Below are positions 7,776 through 17,035 of a DNA stretch of 18,554 bases, piece by piece. A program made the translations under genes and the position numbers. Each line of letters begins with the position of its first letter. The stretch's first letter is position 1. The stretch is taken from positions 1 to 18,554 of the forward strand of contig JANXOO010000152.1 in NCBI GenBank assembly GCA_025353525.1, in the 5' to 3' direction. The notes beneath the pieces are model-generated. The model had not been told where the DNA came from. It saw nothing but the letters and a program-made list of their open reading frames with translations, and searched no databases. Source of the DNA: Schlesneria sp. (GTDB lineage: Bacteria; Planctomycetota; Planctomycetia; Planctomycetales; Planctomycetaceae).

Positions 7776-8882
7776 CTACTTTCCTTTGCCAAGGAACGTG
7801 CGGATCGATTCGTAGATTGCGTCCTTGTTTTTGATGTGCGACAGGATCAGGTTTTCGTAATTGCCCGCGACTTTCTTCAATTCACGAATGTAGTCGCCCG
7901 AGCCATACGGACTTTCGACCTGGCCGTAACAGACAAGATTGCAAACCGGCAGAAAATCTTCCTGAAGTGTTTTCAGGCAACTGGTGTTGTCCTCGCCCAA
8001 ATTGTCGCCGTCTGAAAACTGGAAGATGTAGATGTTCCAGTCGGCGGGGGGGAAATCGCGTTCGATGATCTTTCTGGACTCGGTATACGCCGACGAAATG
8101 CGAGTTCCGCCACTCTCGCGAACCCGATAGAACGTGTCTTCATCAACCTCGTGTGCCACTGCATCATGAACGACGTACCGCCGCTGCAGTCCGTCGTATT
8201 GGCTTTTCAGCCACGTGTCGATCCAGAAAGCCTCGGTACGAACAATGACTTTCTGATCGTCGGTCATCGACCCCGACACATCCATGATATAAATGACAGC
8301 CGCGTTTGCCTGCGGTAACGGGACTTCCGTCCAGGACCTGAATCGTTCGTCTTCGCGTGTCGGAACGACAATCGGTGCAGTGGGATTGTATTCGCTCGAC
8401 GAGATCAATCGGCGCAGCGCCCGTTTGTAGGTTCGTTTGAAGTGTCGCAACGAATCGGGACCGGTTTGCCGGATGCTGTTGTATTTCGTCTTGATCGCCC
8501 TGATGGTGTCCTGCCCCTTGGGCTTGATCGCCGGAAGCTGCAATTCATCGCCCAACATTTGTGCCAGTTCTTCGATTGTCAGTTCCGCTTCGCGGATGTG
8601 CTTGCCCGCCTGATCCCCTGGCATCCCTTTGCCGTCGCCGTCGTCGTCGCCCTGGCCGATCGGTTGTCCGGCTTCCCCTTCTCCCTGGCCGACGCCACCT
8701 GAACCTTTTTGACCGTGCCGGAAATGGGGAATCTCGATATTCGGGACGGGAATGCTGACCGTTTCGCGACCTTTACGGCCCAGGACCTCACCATGCGTGA
8801 TGTATTTTTTCAGACCCTGCCGGACCTTGCCCCGCACGATCTCTTTGAATCGCTGGTTGTCGCGGTCGATGGATCGGGTCAT
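7776..8882 (-). CDS. yeaH: YeaH/YhbH-type vWA protein (DUF444)
   Basis: 368 residues, the vWA partner of the PrkA kinase. ATG 8882 (MTRSIDRDNQRF) is preceded by AGGAAG with an 8-base spacer on the minus strand; this beats the longer frame from 8951. The order is an N-terminal DUF444 block with IDRDNQRF and an ETVSIPVPNIEIPHF strand, a Gly/Gln/Asp-rich flexible linker (about 58-92), helices, and a vWA domain with an intact MIDAS start DVSGSM (201-206), a GGTRISSAY loop and SDGDN. The length is close to YhbH of Bacillus (about 390) and below YeaH of E. coli (about 427). It lies 189 bases behind prkA, the standard pairing, and converges on the SHD1 pair with 60 bases between stops. In E. coli this pair is linked to nitrogen starvation and stationary phase; the molecular role is unsettled. 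Confidence 0.93.
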   Translation of the reverse strand: MTRSIDRDNQRFKEIVRGKVRQGLKKYITHGEVLGRKGRETVSIPVPNIEIPHFRHGQKGSGGVGQGEGEAGQPIGQGDDDGDGKGMPGDQAGKHIREAELTIEELAQMLGDELQLPAIKPKGQDTIRAIKTKYNSIRQTGPDSLRHFKRTYKRALRRLISSSEYNPTAPIVVPTREDERFRSWTEVPLPQANAAVIYIMDVSGSMTDDQKVIVRTEAFWIDTWLKSQYDGLQRRYVVHDAVAHEVDEDTFYRVRESGGTRISSAYTESRKIIERDFPPADWNIYIFQFSDGDNLGEDNTSCLKTLQEDFLPVCNLVCYGQVESPYGSGDYIRELKKVAGNYENLILSHIKNKDAIYESIRTFLGKGK

Positions 8883-9071
8883 GGCAGACGCTTCCTGTGG
8901 TTTCGCCGCGACGACCACTGCCGCGACAACAAATTCAAAACTGCCGGGCAAATCCGGGTCAGGCCTTGTTGCCCAATCGAAATACGGGTGGATGTACCGT
9001 CGCCGAAGAACGTCCGGTACACATCACCTTCACGTCAAAGTGTCAAAAGGTTTCGGGTCAGGCAGTCTTCG

Positions 9072-11120
9072 TCAATCGCGTTTTGCGTCTCCCCGAGCGA
9101 AGATGCTGGCGACATATTGCAAAACGTCGGTTGCCGATTCGTCGTTGTAGCCGAAGTTCTTGATCAGGCGACCTTTGACGACGTCGATTTTTTCCTGAGT
9201 GTCCTTGTCGACCACGTTCGACACCAGACTGGTCAGCTTGATTGTGTCCTTCTGATCCTCGAACAATTTCATTTCGAGCGCCTTGTGCAGCCGTTCGTTC
9301 GTCTTGTAGTCGAACTTCTTGCCATCCAGCGACAGGGCTCCGATATAGTTCATGATTTCACGACGGAAATCGTCTTTGCGCGTTTCAGGAATATCGATCC
9401 GCTCTTCAATCGCGCGCATCAGCCGTTCGTCAGGTTGTTCATCCTGGCCGGTGAATTTGTTACGAACCTTTTCACGTTGCGTGTAGGCTTTCACGTTATC
9501 GATATAATTCGAACACAGTCGCATCAGAGCCTCTTCGTCGGCAGCGATCGCACGTTGTACTTCGTTCTTGACCGCGTCGGTGTATTCGTCCTTGACGACC
9601 GAAATCAAACGGCGGTAACCCTCGCGCGTCTCTTCGTTCGGAATCAGCGAATGGTGTTTCAGTCCGTTTTCCAGTTCATTCAGGACCATAAACGGGTTGA
9701 TACACGTTGCTTCGGTGTTGTTGACCAACGCGTTCGAAATCTTGTCCTGAACGTACCGGGGTGAAATCCCCTGCAGGCCTTCGTGACGGGCTTCTTTCCG
9801 CAGTTGCTCGATGTTTTCCGTCGTGAAACCTGGCAGCGTCTTGCCGTTGTAGAGCTTCATCTTTTGTAAGACGGTCAGGCCGTGATGCTTGGGTTCTTCG
9901 AGTCGCGTCAGGACGGCCCAGGTCGCGGCGACTTCCAGCGTATGCGGTGCAATATGCTTGCCGCGAACCCGCCGATCGTTGTAGTCCTTTTCGTAAATAC
10001 GAAGTTCGTGGCCGAGTTTAGTGACGTACGGAATGTCGATTTTTACCGTACGGTCGCGCAACGCCTCCATGAATTCGTTCGATTGCAGCTTACGGAATTC
10101 GGGTTCGTTCGTGTGTCCGAGGATGACAGTGTCGATATCCGTTTGAGCGAACTTTTTCGGCTTGATCTTGTGCTCCTGGGAGGCGCCCAGCAAGTCGTAC
10201 AGGAACGCGACATCGAGTTTCAGAACTTCGATGAATTCGATCATCCCCCGGTTCGCAACATTGAATTCACCGTCGAAATTGAATGCTCGAGGATCCGATT
10301 CGGAACCGAATTCGGCAATCTTGCGATAGTTGATATCACCCGTCAGTTCGGTGCTGTCCTGGTTCTTTTCGTCTTTGGGCTGGAACGTCCCGATCCCGAT
10401 GCGGTCCTGTTCAGACAGGAAGAATCGCCGGACGACGATCCCTTGCAGGACTTTGGTCCAGTCACCATCACACTTTTCCAGTCGCTGTTTGAACAGAAAC
10501 CGGCTGAGCGGACAAACATCGCCGTTGATTTCGACGGTGAATTGCTTATTCCGGTCGCGGCCTTCGTTCAACGACGCGCAGACTTCCTCGCGATGAGCTT
10601 GCGGAATCAGTTGCAGGGGTTCACTGTTCATCGGGTCCCAGGTGATCGACCCGTCATCTTCTTTCCAGCCAAATGAATAGAGGGCTCCTTCCGGCTTGCG
10701 GCTGTAGCGCTGCAGTCCTTTTTTCAGAAGTCGAGCGATCGTACTCTTGGAACTTCCCACCGGGCCGTGCAGCAGCAGCACACGCCGCTCGCTGCCGTAT
10801 TTGAGTGCTGCCGAGCGAAAGACGTTGACCAGTTGCGTCAGCGGCTCGGTCAGCCCGAAAATCGCGTCCTCGCCACCCGTATCAGGATCGTCAAAGAATT
10901 TATAGCGCAACAATCCGTCGCGGCGACCTTCGTCGACGGGATAGGTACCGTACGTCATGATCATATCGTACATTCGCTGGTGCGCAGAACGCGTCACCTC
11001 GGGTGTTGTACGTACGAGATCAAGGTATTCGTCGAATGACCCTTGCCAGTTTTCGTGTCGGTACGCGTCGGCGTTCTGACGGGCTGAAAACTGCTGAAGC
11101 AAACTGAGTCCGGTACCCAT
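9072..11120 (-). CDS. prkA: PrkA AAA+ serine protein kinase
   Basis: 682 residues. ATG 11120 ([11 protein letters not shown]) has AAGGAT about 7 bases upstream on the minus strand; the frame extends to 11210 but the added residues look non-coding. The N-terminal AAA+ domain carries a P-loop GPVGSSKST (119-127). Typical PrkA blocks follow, including [18 protein letters not shown] before it and [24 protein letters not shown] and FMEALRDR after it. The C-terminal PrkA domain ends in the [19 protein letters not shown] region. PrkA is described as a stress and sporulation-associated kinase (with reported Lon-like protease activity in Bacillus). Length matches the family (about 630-690). It is the first gene of the prkA-yeaH unit; spoVR, often third, is not adjacent. 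It is divergent from the fusion permease at 11401, so the 280-base gap must hold promoters for both. Confidence 0.96.
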   Translation of the reverse strand: MGTGLSLLQQFSARQNADAYRHENWQGSFDEYLDLVRTTPEVTRSAHQRMYDMIMTYGTYPVDEGRRDGLLRYKFFDDPDTGGEDAIFGLTEPLTQLVNVFRSAALKYGSERRVLLLHGPVGSSKSTIARLLKKGLQRYSRKPEGALYSFGWKEDDGSITWDPMNSEPLQLIPQAHREEVCASLNEGRDRNKQFTVEINGDVCPLSRFLFKQRLEKCDGDWTKVLQGIVVRRFFLSEQDRIGIGTFQPKDEKNQDSTELTGDINYRKIAEFGSESDPRAFNFDGEFNVANRGMIEFIEVLKLDVAFLYDLLGASQEHKIKPKKFAQTDIDTVILGHTNEPEFRKLQSNEFMEALRDRTVKIDIPYVTKLGHELRIYEKDYNDRRVRGKHIAPHTLEVAATWAVLTRLEEPKHHGLTVLQKMKLYNGKTLPGFTTENIEQLRKEARHEGLQGISPRYVQDKISNALVNNTEATCINPFMVLNELENGLKHHSLIPNEETREGYRRLISVVKDEYTDAVKNEVQRAIAADEEALMRLCSNYIDNVKAYTQREKVRNKFTGQDEQPDERLMRAIEERIDIPETRKDDFRREIMNYIGALSLDGKKFDYKTNERLHKALEMKLFEDQKDTIKLTSLVSNVVDKDTQEKIDVVKGRLIKNFGYNDESATDVLQYVASIFARGDAKRD

Positions 11121-11400
11121 GTGACCAATCCTTGTGACGAATTTCGATCGCGAAATCCGCCGTGCGCAGTTGCGCGCGATTCCGATTCGCGTTCGCGACC
11201 GGATTGCCATCTGCCGTACGTAGCGCGATCGATTCGACGCACCCGTTGCGAGCCTTCAGACGGCCGCCCTGTCCTTGCAATGCAGAAAGTGGTAAAGAAC
11301 AGACCTCGACAGATATTTTGAATTATCACAGTCAGGGCGGTTCCGGCAAGGCCAAAGTTCGAGTCAGAGTGTTTCTTTAAGTATCAGGAGCTTCGGTTTC
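11121..11400. other. Divergent intergenic region between prkA and the fusion permease gene
   Basis: 280 bases with no supportable gene. It must contain the promoters of both neighbours. I see the prkA ribosome site at its left end and AGGAG (11386-11390) at its right. TATTTT at 11314-11319 is A/T-rich, but no matching -35 stands at the usual distance, so I do not call a promoter. Confidence 0.5.
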
Positions 11401-13803
11401 ATGAATTGGCGTAACGTCGTTCTGATATTTCGGCGAGAAGTACTGGATCAATTGCGAGATCGTCGGACACTGTTCATGGTGGCGGTTTTACCGATGCTTC
11501 TTTATCCCCTGCTGGGGATCGGAACGGCTCAAATGACGACGATGTTTGCGGAACTGCCGCGAACAGTCGTCATTCTCGGTGCTGCTCAACTGCCGACAAA
11601 ACCGCTGCTGAACGGAAGCCGTTTTTCAGCAGAATGGTTCCATTCGGCACCCGATTCCGAAAAGCTGAACGTTGTGACCGACCTCGGATCGGAAACCCAA
11701 ATCGATGCCGAATCAAAATCGCAGACATCAGAAACACCCGCTGCCACTCGCGATCACGAGATGATCCAGTCGCGACTTGTTGCCAATGCCAGGCAACTGC
11801 GCGAAGGAATTATCGAACGGCAATCGATCGAATCAGGCATTGCAGCGGCCCGAAGCAATACCCAACCTGTTGATGTTGCGGCGCTCGAGAAACAGCGCGA
11901 TCGACTGAGTGGCGAATTGACGACATTATTCGATCGCAGCGGAATTCAGGTACTGGTCAGCGTTCCCCGTGACTTTGGCCGAAATCTGATGCAGCGGCAA
12001 TCGGAACTCGCACAACGAACGCCGGCTGCGGACGTGTCGACCGACTATGCTCGACCCGTCATTATTCACAACAGTGCCGACGAAAAATCAGAAATCGCTT
12101 ATCGGCGAGTGCGGGATGTCCTGTCGGTCTGGGAACGCTCGATCCTGAAAGAGCAGCTTCGGGAGAGTCAGCTTCCCGAGACATTGATGTCTCCGGTGAA
12201 TGCCGGAGAAATCGATCTTGCCGAAAAGAATCAGATTTCGGCCAATGTCTGGGCCAAGATATTTCCCGCACTGCTCGTCATCATGACACTGACGGGGGCG
12301 TTCTATCCGGCAGTCGATTTGTGCGCGGGTGAGAAGGAACGCGGCACGATGGAGACGCTGTTGATCTGTCCTGCAAAACGGTCCGAGATTGTATTGGGAA
12401 AGTTTTTGACGGTCCTCGTCTTCAGTATGTCGACCGCGATCCTGAATCTGTCGAGTGTCGGGATGACTGGCAAATACATGGCGTCGCTCGCGATGGGCGG
12501 GAGCTCGCGGCTCGGCGATCTCTCGCTGCCACCACTGTCTTCGCTGGTGTGGGTGGTCGTGATCCTTGTTCCTCTGGCAACGCTTTTCAGTGCGCTGTGC
12601 CTTGCTATCGCCACGTTTGCTCGCAGCAGCAAGGAAGGCCAGTACTATCTGACTCCGCTCTTGATGGTGACGTTGGGGCTGACGATGTTCTGTCTGTCTC
12701 CGGGGAATGAAATGCACCCGTTTTACAGTGTGATGCCTGTCATCGGGCCCGGATTGCTGTTGAAGGGTTTACTCAAGGCGAACGGACCTGACACAGCGAT
12801 GTATGTCTATGCCATTCCGGTATTGATGACGTCGATCGGTTACAGTTTGCTCGCGCTGTGGTGGGCGATCGAACAGTTCGGCAGCGAAGACGTACTGTTC
12901 CGCGAGTCCGAACGGTTCGATCTGAGACTTTGGGTCAAGCACCTGCTTCGCGAAAAAGAACCGGTGCCAACGTTCGCCGAAGCGGGCTTTTGTTTTTTGA
13001 TGATCGTCCTGCTGCAGTTTGCGTCGTGGAAGATGTTCCAGATGGCGATTCAGGGTACTCCCAGGGACGAACAGGGTCTGGTCCAGATCCGGATCCTGGT
13101 GATCCAGCAGATCACGCTGATCGCCATGCCCGCTTTGATGATGGGGATACTGCTCACCACAAGCCTGCGTCGCACGTTTTCGCTTCGTTGGCCGGGATTC
13201 GATCGACTCGTGTTTGCGTTATTACTGCCGTTTGCCCTCCATCCGTTGTCACTGGAACTCCTGGTCAGTTTGCAGTGGTTCTTTCCACCTTTACCAGCTG
13301 GAATCGCCGAGACGATGGGGCAACTGAAAACTGTCCGCGTCGAACTCGTTATTGCGGCGTTCGCATTAACACCTGCGATCTGCGAAGAAATCGCTTTTCG
13401 AGGCTTCCTGCTGTCCGGATTTCGCCGAAAGGGGCGTATCCGATTTGCGATTCTGTTGTCGAGTTGTGCCTTCGGGATCATTCATATGATTCCGCATCAG
13501 GTCTTCAATGCAACGCTGCTCGGTTTGATTCTCGGGTCGATGTGCGTTCGAAGTCACAGTTTGCTGCCCGGGATCGCATTCCACTTCGTCTACAATTCGC
13601 TCGGCATCTTGCACGATCGCTTCGGCGACCAAATTCCAACTGAGGGAACCTGGGGATTCCTGTTCAGGATTGAGGACCACTCTTTGCGATATCAATCGGG
13701 ATTGCTGGTACTGCTGGCCGTCGTGTCGATTGGCCTGCTGTACGGCTTGTTGCGTCCATCGACACAGAAGGAAGAGTTTTTGACGAGTGTGGAGCCCGTC
13801 TGA
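11401..13803 (+). CDS. ABC-2 permease fused to a CPBP intramembrane protease
   Basis: 800 residues, start ATG 11401 with AGGAG (11386-11390) and a 10-base spacer. The N-terminal half is a NatB-like ABC-2 permease: a TM1 around residues 22-40 after REVLDQLRDRRTLF, a long extracytoplasmic segment with helical charged stretches (about 60-290), then TM helices around the ABC-2 block CAGEKERGTMETLL. The C-terminal half is a CPBP (Abi) domain with all three motifs: EEIAFR (E662-R667), FGIIH (H695) and HFVYN (H728, N732). These glutamates, histidines and the asparagine are the predicted active site of this protease family (Rce1 relatives). It is probably an inner-membrane exporter with linked proteolysis. 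No ABC ATPase gene adjoins it, which is odd for NatAB-like pairs. The protein is intact, and an inverted repeat follows 16 bases after its stop. Confidence 0.92.
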   Translation: MNWRNVVLIFRREVLDQLRDRRTLFMVAVLPMLLYPLLGIGTAQMTTMFAELPRTVVILGAAQLPTKPLLNGSRFSAEWFHSAPDSEKLNVVTDLGSETQIDAESKSQTSETPAATRDHEMIQSRLVANARQLREGIIERQSIESGIAAARSNTQPVDVAALEKQRDRLSGELTTLFDRSGIQVLVSVPRDFGRNLMQRQSELAQRTPAADVSTDYARPVIIHNSADEKSEIAYRRVRDVLSVWERSILKEQLRESQLPETLMSPVNAGEIDLAEKNQISANVWAKIFPALLVIMTLTGAFYPAVDLCAGEKERGTMETLLICPAKRSEIVLGKFLTVLVFSMSTAILNLSSVGMTGKYMASLAMGGSSRLGDLSLPPLSSLVWVVVILVPLATLFSALCLAIATFARSSKEGQYYLTPLLMVTLGLTMFCLSPGNEMHPFYSVMPVIGPGLLLKGLLKANGPDTAMYVYAIPVLMTSIGYSLLALWWAIEQFGSEDVLFRESERFDLRLWVKHLLREKEPVPTFAEAGFCFLMIVLLQFASWKMFQMAIQGTPRDEQGLVQIRILVIQQITLIAMPALMMGILLTTSLRRTFSLRWPGFDRLVFALLLPFALHPLSLELLVSLQWFFPPLPAGIAETMGQLKTVRVELVIAAFALTPAICEEIAFRGFLLSGFRRKGRIRFAILLSSCAFGIIHMIPHQVFNATLLGLILGSMCVRSHSLLPGIAFHFVYNSLGILHDRFGDQIPTEGTWGFLFRIEDHSLRYQSGLLVLLAVVSIGLLYGLLRPSTQKEEFLTSVEPV

Positions 13804-13819
13804 AGTGTCTGTCGTGCTG

Positions 13820-13865
13820 AAAACGGGGACTGGCACCAGGAAGACTTTGAGCCATTCCCCGTTTT
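13820..13865. terminator. Inverted repeat, probable transcription terminator
   Basis: AAAACGGGGA (13820-13829) pairs perfectly with TCCCCGTTTT (13856-13865), a 10-base stem with a 26-base loop that itself contains CTGG..CCAG. It starts 16 bases after the stop of the fusion permease gene and ends in a T run, the form of a factor-independent terminator. The A run on the other side would make it work in both directions. Confidence 0.65.
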
Positions 13866-14008
13866 GAAACCGGTCAATTTTCTACTACCCGTCGCCTTCA
13901 AAGCCTTCACGAGCAACTGGTCTCCCCGAAAATCCCGGTTTCGGCTATTTCTACCGGTGCTCGAATCATTCGGGCATTATTTCACGCCGATTCCCTGTCG
14001 AGACTATT

Positions 14009-14860
14009 GTGTCTGCTGCATCGCCCCACATTGTTCCCGCTGTTGAGCGTTCGACACCGATCCACTGGATCGGTCGAACCGCGATCGACTTTGTTGTGGC
14101 TGTCGGCGACCTGGTCACTTTTGCCTGCGTGTTGTTTGGCTGGCTGGTTGTCCGTATTCCGCGCGGCCGAGTTCTATGGCCGATTTTGTATCAGGTCGGC
14201 GTTCAAAGCGTCCCGGTCGTATGTGTGACGGGGTTGTTTATTGGCATGGTCCTGGCCGTACAAACGTACGATACCTTGAGCCAACTCCATTTCCAGAGTC
14301 ACATCGGTTCCGTGGTCAACGGATCGCTTGTCAAGGAATTGGGTCCGGTACTCGCTGCGGTGATGCTGGCCGGACGCGTTGGCAGCGCGATCGCGGCTGA
14401 GATCGGCACCATGAAAGTGACCGAACAGATCGATGCGTTACGTGCGCTCGGTGCCGATCCCGTCGCGTATCTGGTCGTCCCGAGGTTTCTCGCCTGCTTT
14501 TTGATGATTCCGGCACTGACGATGCTGGCAGAAGGAGTAGGAATCTTCGGTGGCTGGTTCGTTTCAACTCAGGTCTTCGGGATCAGCAGCCACCTTTTCT
14601 GGACATTTTCCGACCGGTTTGTGTCCGGGTTCGACGTGATTGCAAGCGTTTTGAAGAGTATGAGTTTTGGTGCGGCGATTGCCGTTGTCGCGTGCCATCG
14701 TGGTTTCCATTGCGGTTCGGGGGCAGAAGGTGTCGGACGAGCGGCGACCGAATCGTTCGTCGTGTCGTTCATTGTCATTCTGGCTTTGGACCTGGTGCTG
14801 GCGCTGTTGACGATGCAAGTCATGAAACTGCTGTCAGTGATGGGGATTGCCGTGATTTAG
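14009..14860 (+). CDS. mlaE: MlaE-family lipid ABC transporter permease
   Basis: 283 residues, inner-membrane permease of an MCE/Mla-type phospholipid transporter. Diagnostic blocks are [18 protein letters not shown], the family signature [19 protein letters not shown] followed by [20 protein letters not shown] (about residues 110-150), and the late [15 protein letters not shown] block. About five or six hydrophobic helices are present. I start it at GTG 14009 because no ATG lies in frame near the N-terminus; the ribosome site is weak, so the start is uncertain by a few codons. The gene is 89 bases ahead of the ATPase gene and forms an mlaE-mlaF-mlaD order with what follows. In the E. coli Mla system the permease binds the ATPase on the cytoplasmic side and a hexameric MCE ring on the periplasmic side. 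Direction of lipid flow here is unknown. Confidence 0.93.
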   Translation: MSAASPHIVPAVERSTPIHWIGRTAIDFVVAVGDLVTFACVLFGWLVVRIPRGRVLWPILYQVGVQSVPVVCVTGLFIGMVLAVQTYDTLSQLHFQSHIGSVVNGSLVKELGPVLAAVMLAGRVGSAIAAEIGTMKVTEQIDALRALGADPVAYLVVPRFLACFLMIPALTMLAEGVGIFGGWFVSTQVFGISSHLFWTFSDRFVSGFDVIASVLKSMSFGAAIAVVACHRGFHCGSGAEGVGRAATESFVVSFIVILALDLVLALLTMQVMKLLSVMGIAVI

Positions 14861-14949
14861 TATTTCGACAGATGTTTCGGTGTTTTGATCGATGTCGTCG
14901 CAAGGTGGAATTGAACGAGCGACGATGCGATCCGTCCCTGCAAGATTGA

Positions 14950-15786
14950 ATGATGAACCAGACGATTGCACCAATGCTGCCGCCAACGACGACTACCGCC
15001 TCTGCGGAATCGGTTGCGATCGGGTTGTCACGCGCATCCCGGTCGTTCGGTGGCCAGGCCGTTCTTCGCGATATTTCGATCGACGTTCGCCGGGGTGAAA
15101 CGCTGGTCCTGATTGGAGAGAGCGGGTGCGGGAAGAGTGTTACAACGAAGTTGCTCGCAGGATTGCTCGAACCGACCTCGGGTCGCGTGCTGTGGGACAG
15201 ACGACCGGTTGTCGACCGTACTGCCGGCGAATTGCAACGCGACCGGTTGCGGTTCGGCTATCTGTTTCAGGGAGCGGCGTTGTTTGACAGTATGAATGTC
15301 TTCGAGAATATCGCTTTCGGGCTGCGAGAAAACGGGACTGAGACGGAATCCGCGATCCGGTCGATCGTTTGCGAACGACTTCGCGAAGTGGGCCTCCCTG
15401 AATCTGTCGGTTCCAAAAAACCGGGCGACCTGTCCGGCGGCATGAAGAAGCGGGTCGGACTGGCGCGCGCCCTTGCAATGTCGCCGGATATCGTGTTTTA
15501 CGACGAACCTACAACGGGACTTGATCCCGTCATGAGCGGCGTGATTGACGAATTGATTGTTCGGACTCAACAGCGGCGGCAAGTGACAAGTGTCGTGGTG
15601 ACTCATGATATGACGACGGTCCGCCGCGTGGCCGATCGCGTTGTCATGCTCTATCCACTGTCGAGGCTGAACCCCGATGAACCACAGATAGTGTTTGAAG
15701 GGACGAGCGACGAGGCATTCGACAGCGACGATCCTCGCGTCGCACAATTCGTCCGGGGCGAAGCAGGCTCGCGCATGATGGAATGA
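14950..15786 (+). CDS. mlaF: MlaF-family ABC ATPase
   Basis: 278 residues, ATP-hydrolysing subunit of the MCE lipid transporter. Walker A GESGCGKS (56-63), Q-loop [12 protein letters not shown] (Q107), signature LSGGMKKR (161-168), Walker B IVFYDEP (181-187), D-loop GLD and switch His (H219) are all intact. The [15 protein letters not shown] version is characteristic of MlaF-type ATPases. In-frame TGA ends at 14949, so ATG 14950 (or the next ATG, 14953) is the furthest possible start; a roughly 20-residue Thr/Ala-rich extension precedes the ABC fold. No good ribosome site is visible. Next is the MCE gene, 61 bases on. Confidence 0.95.
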   Translation: MMNQTIAPMLPPTTTTASAESVAIGLSRASRSFGGQAVLRDISIDVRRGETLVLIGESGCGKSVTTKLLAGLLEPTSGRVLWDRRPVVDRTAGELQRDRLRFGYLFQGAALFDSMNVFENIAFGLRENGTETESAIRSIVCERLREVGLPESVGSKKPGDLSGGMKKRVGLARALAMSPDIVFYDEPTTGLDPVMSGVIDELIVRTQQRRQVTSVVVTHDMTTVRRVADRVVMLYPLSRLNPDEPQIVFEGTSDEAFDSDDPRVAQFVRGEAGSRMME

Positions 15787-15847
15787 GTCCCCTGGTTTTA
15801 TGCGAATCGGGTTAGATGAGGCGAATCGAGGGTTGGGAAGGGAAACA

Positions 15848-17014
15848 ATGGCCACGGAACGGCAGCTTCAATTTCGCGTCGGATTGCTGGTACTTGTCGC
15901 CACTTCGGTGTGCGCGGGTCTGATCTTCCGGTTTGGCGATGTGCGATACGTTTGGACGAAGCGGTACGCCGTGACAATTGAACTCGACAATGGAGCGGGT
16001 CTTTATCCGTCGGCTCCGGTTCAACTGAGCGGTCTTGTGATCGGGTCGGTGCGAACGGTCGGACTGAATCCGGTCGGCGGAGTCAACGTCATCATCGATA
16101 TTGAAGAAGGAATTCGTCTTCCGATCGACAGCCGGGCACTGGTTTCGCGTTCGCTGTTGGGCGAGACGGCCGTCGAATTCATGCGGGGTCGCAAGTCCGA
16201 TTTTTTGGCTCCCGGAGGTCGAGTGCGAGGTGTCTCCGCACCCGATCCGCTGGTGATGTTGCAAAGGCTGGAATCGCGTACGCTGGATGCATTAAGTGAA
16301 TTCGGTGAAACCAGTCAGGAATGGCGCGAGCTGGCTGCCAACCTTAATAAACTGATGGATACGAAGCAGGGCAAACTGGATCAGGTTGTCGAACGGACGG
16401 CCGAATCGCTGCACCAGTTCTCGATCACCATGAAAAATGCCAATCAGATGATCTCCACGGCGAATCAATTTGTATCAGACCCTGCGACACAGCAGGCCAT
16501 GTCAGAAACTTTGGCGGCGCTGCCAAAACTGGTCAGTTCGACAAGGTCGACGATTGAGGAAACTCGCAAAACGGTGGCAGCGTCGCGGGATGTACTGGAC
16601 GGGATGAATCGCAATCTTGTCAACATGTCACAAGTGACGGAACCGCTCGGTAAACGGGGCGAGCAAATGGTGGCCAGGTTCGACAGCAGCATGACAAAGA
16701 TCGATCAGTTATTGACCGAACTGAACACGTTTGCCAAAACCGTCAATCAGAAAGAGGGTTCGATCCACAAATTCGTTTCCGATCCGTCACTGTATGACCA
16801 ACTGGTCCGATCATCTGAATCGATGAGTATTCTGATGAAGCATCTCGATCCGATCATACGGGATCTTCGCGAATTCAGCGACAAGGTGGCCCGGAATCCG
16901 GAACTGCTGGGTATCGGCGGCGTCGTGCGTCCAGGGAACGGCTTGAAGGACGAGGAGCGCCGACCGGGTAAAGCGAGCGGATCGCAAAAGCCACTGGCGC
17001 GTGGCAACAATTAA
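15848..17014 (+). CDS. mlaD: MlaD-like MCE-domain protein with long coiled tail
   Basis: 388 residues from ATG 15848, chosen over ATG 15800 because GAAGGGA lies just upstream and the signal-anchor starts cleanly (MATERQLQFRVGLLVLVATS). A single N-terminal TM helix (about 9-28) is followed by an MCE domain (about 38-115: IELDNGAGLYPSAPVQLSG, GSVRTV, LVSRSLLGETAVE). The C-terminal 250 residues are helical with many Gln/Asn/Ser/Thr and leucines, likely an extended coil. MlaD of E. coli has only about 183 residues, so this protein is long and more like the larger MCE subunits that span toward the outer membrane. MCE proteins form hexameric rings that conduct lipid between membranes. No mlaB, mlaC or mlaA gene is in the window. 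Confidence 0.93.
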   Translation: MATERQLQFRVGLLVLVATSVCAGLIFRFGDVRYVWTKRYAVTIELDNGAGLYPSAPVQLSGLVIGSVRTVGLNPVGGVNVIIDIEEGIRLPIDSRALVSRSLLGETAVEFMRGRKSDFLAPGGRVRGVSAPDPLVMLQRLESRTLDALSEFGETSQEWRELAANLNKLMDTKQGKLDQVVERTAESLHQFSITMKNANQMISTANQFVSDPATQQAMSETLAALPKLVSSTRSTIEETRKTVAASRDVLDGMNRNLVNMSQVTEPLGKRGEQMVARFDSSMTKIDQLLTELNTFAKTVNQKEGSIHKFVSDPSLYDQLVRSSESMSILMKHLDPIIRDLREFSDKVARNPELLGIGGVVRPGNGLKDEERRPGKASGSQKPLARGNN

Positions 17015-17035
17015 TTCGAAGTCAGGGAAGACAGG

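Noticed and set aside
9882..10676. A 264-codon plus-strand open frame inside prkA
   Set aside because: It is the complement of strongly conserved PrkA coding sequence; the translation has no recognisable domain and no ribosome site.
15028..15855. A 275-codon minus-strand open frame opposite mlaF
   Set aside because: The opposite strand carries every ABC ATPase motif in order; this frame has none and is rich in His, Arg and Pro as antisense frames of GC-rich genes are.
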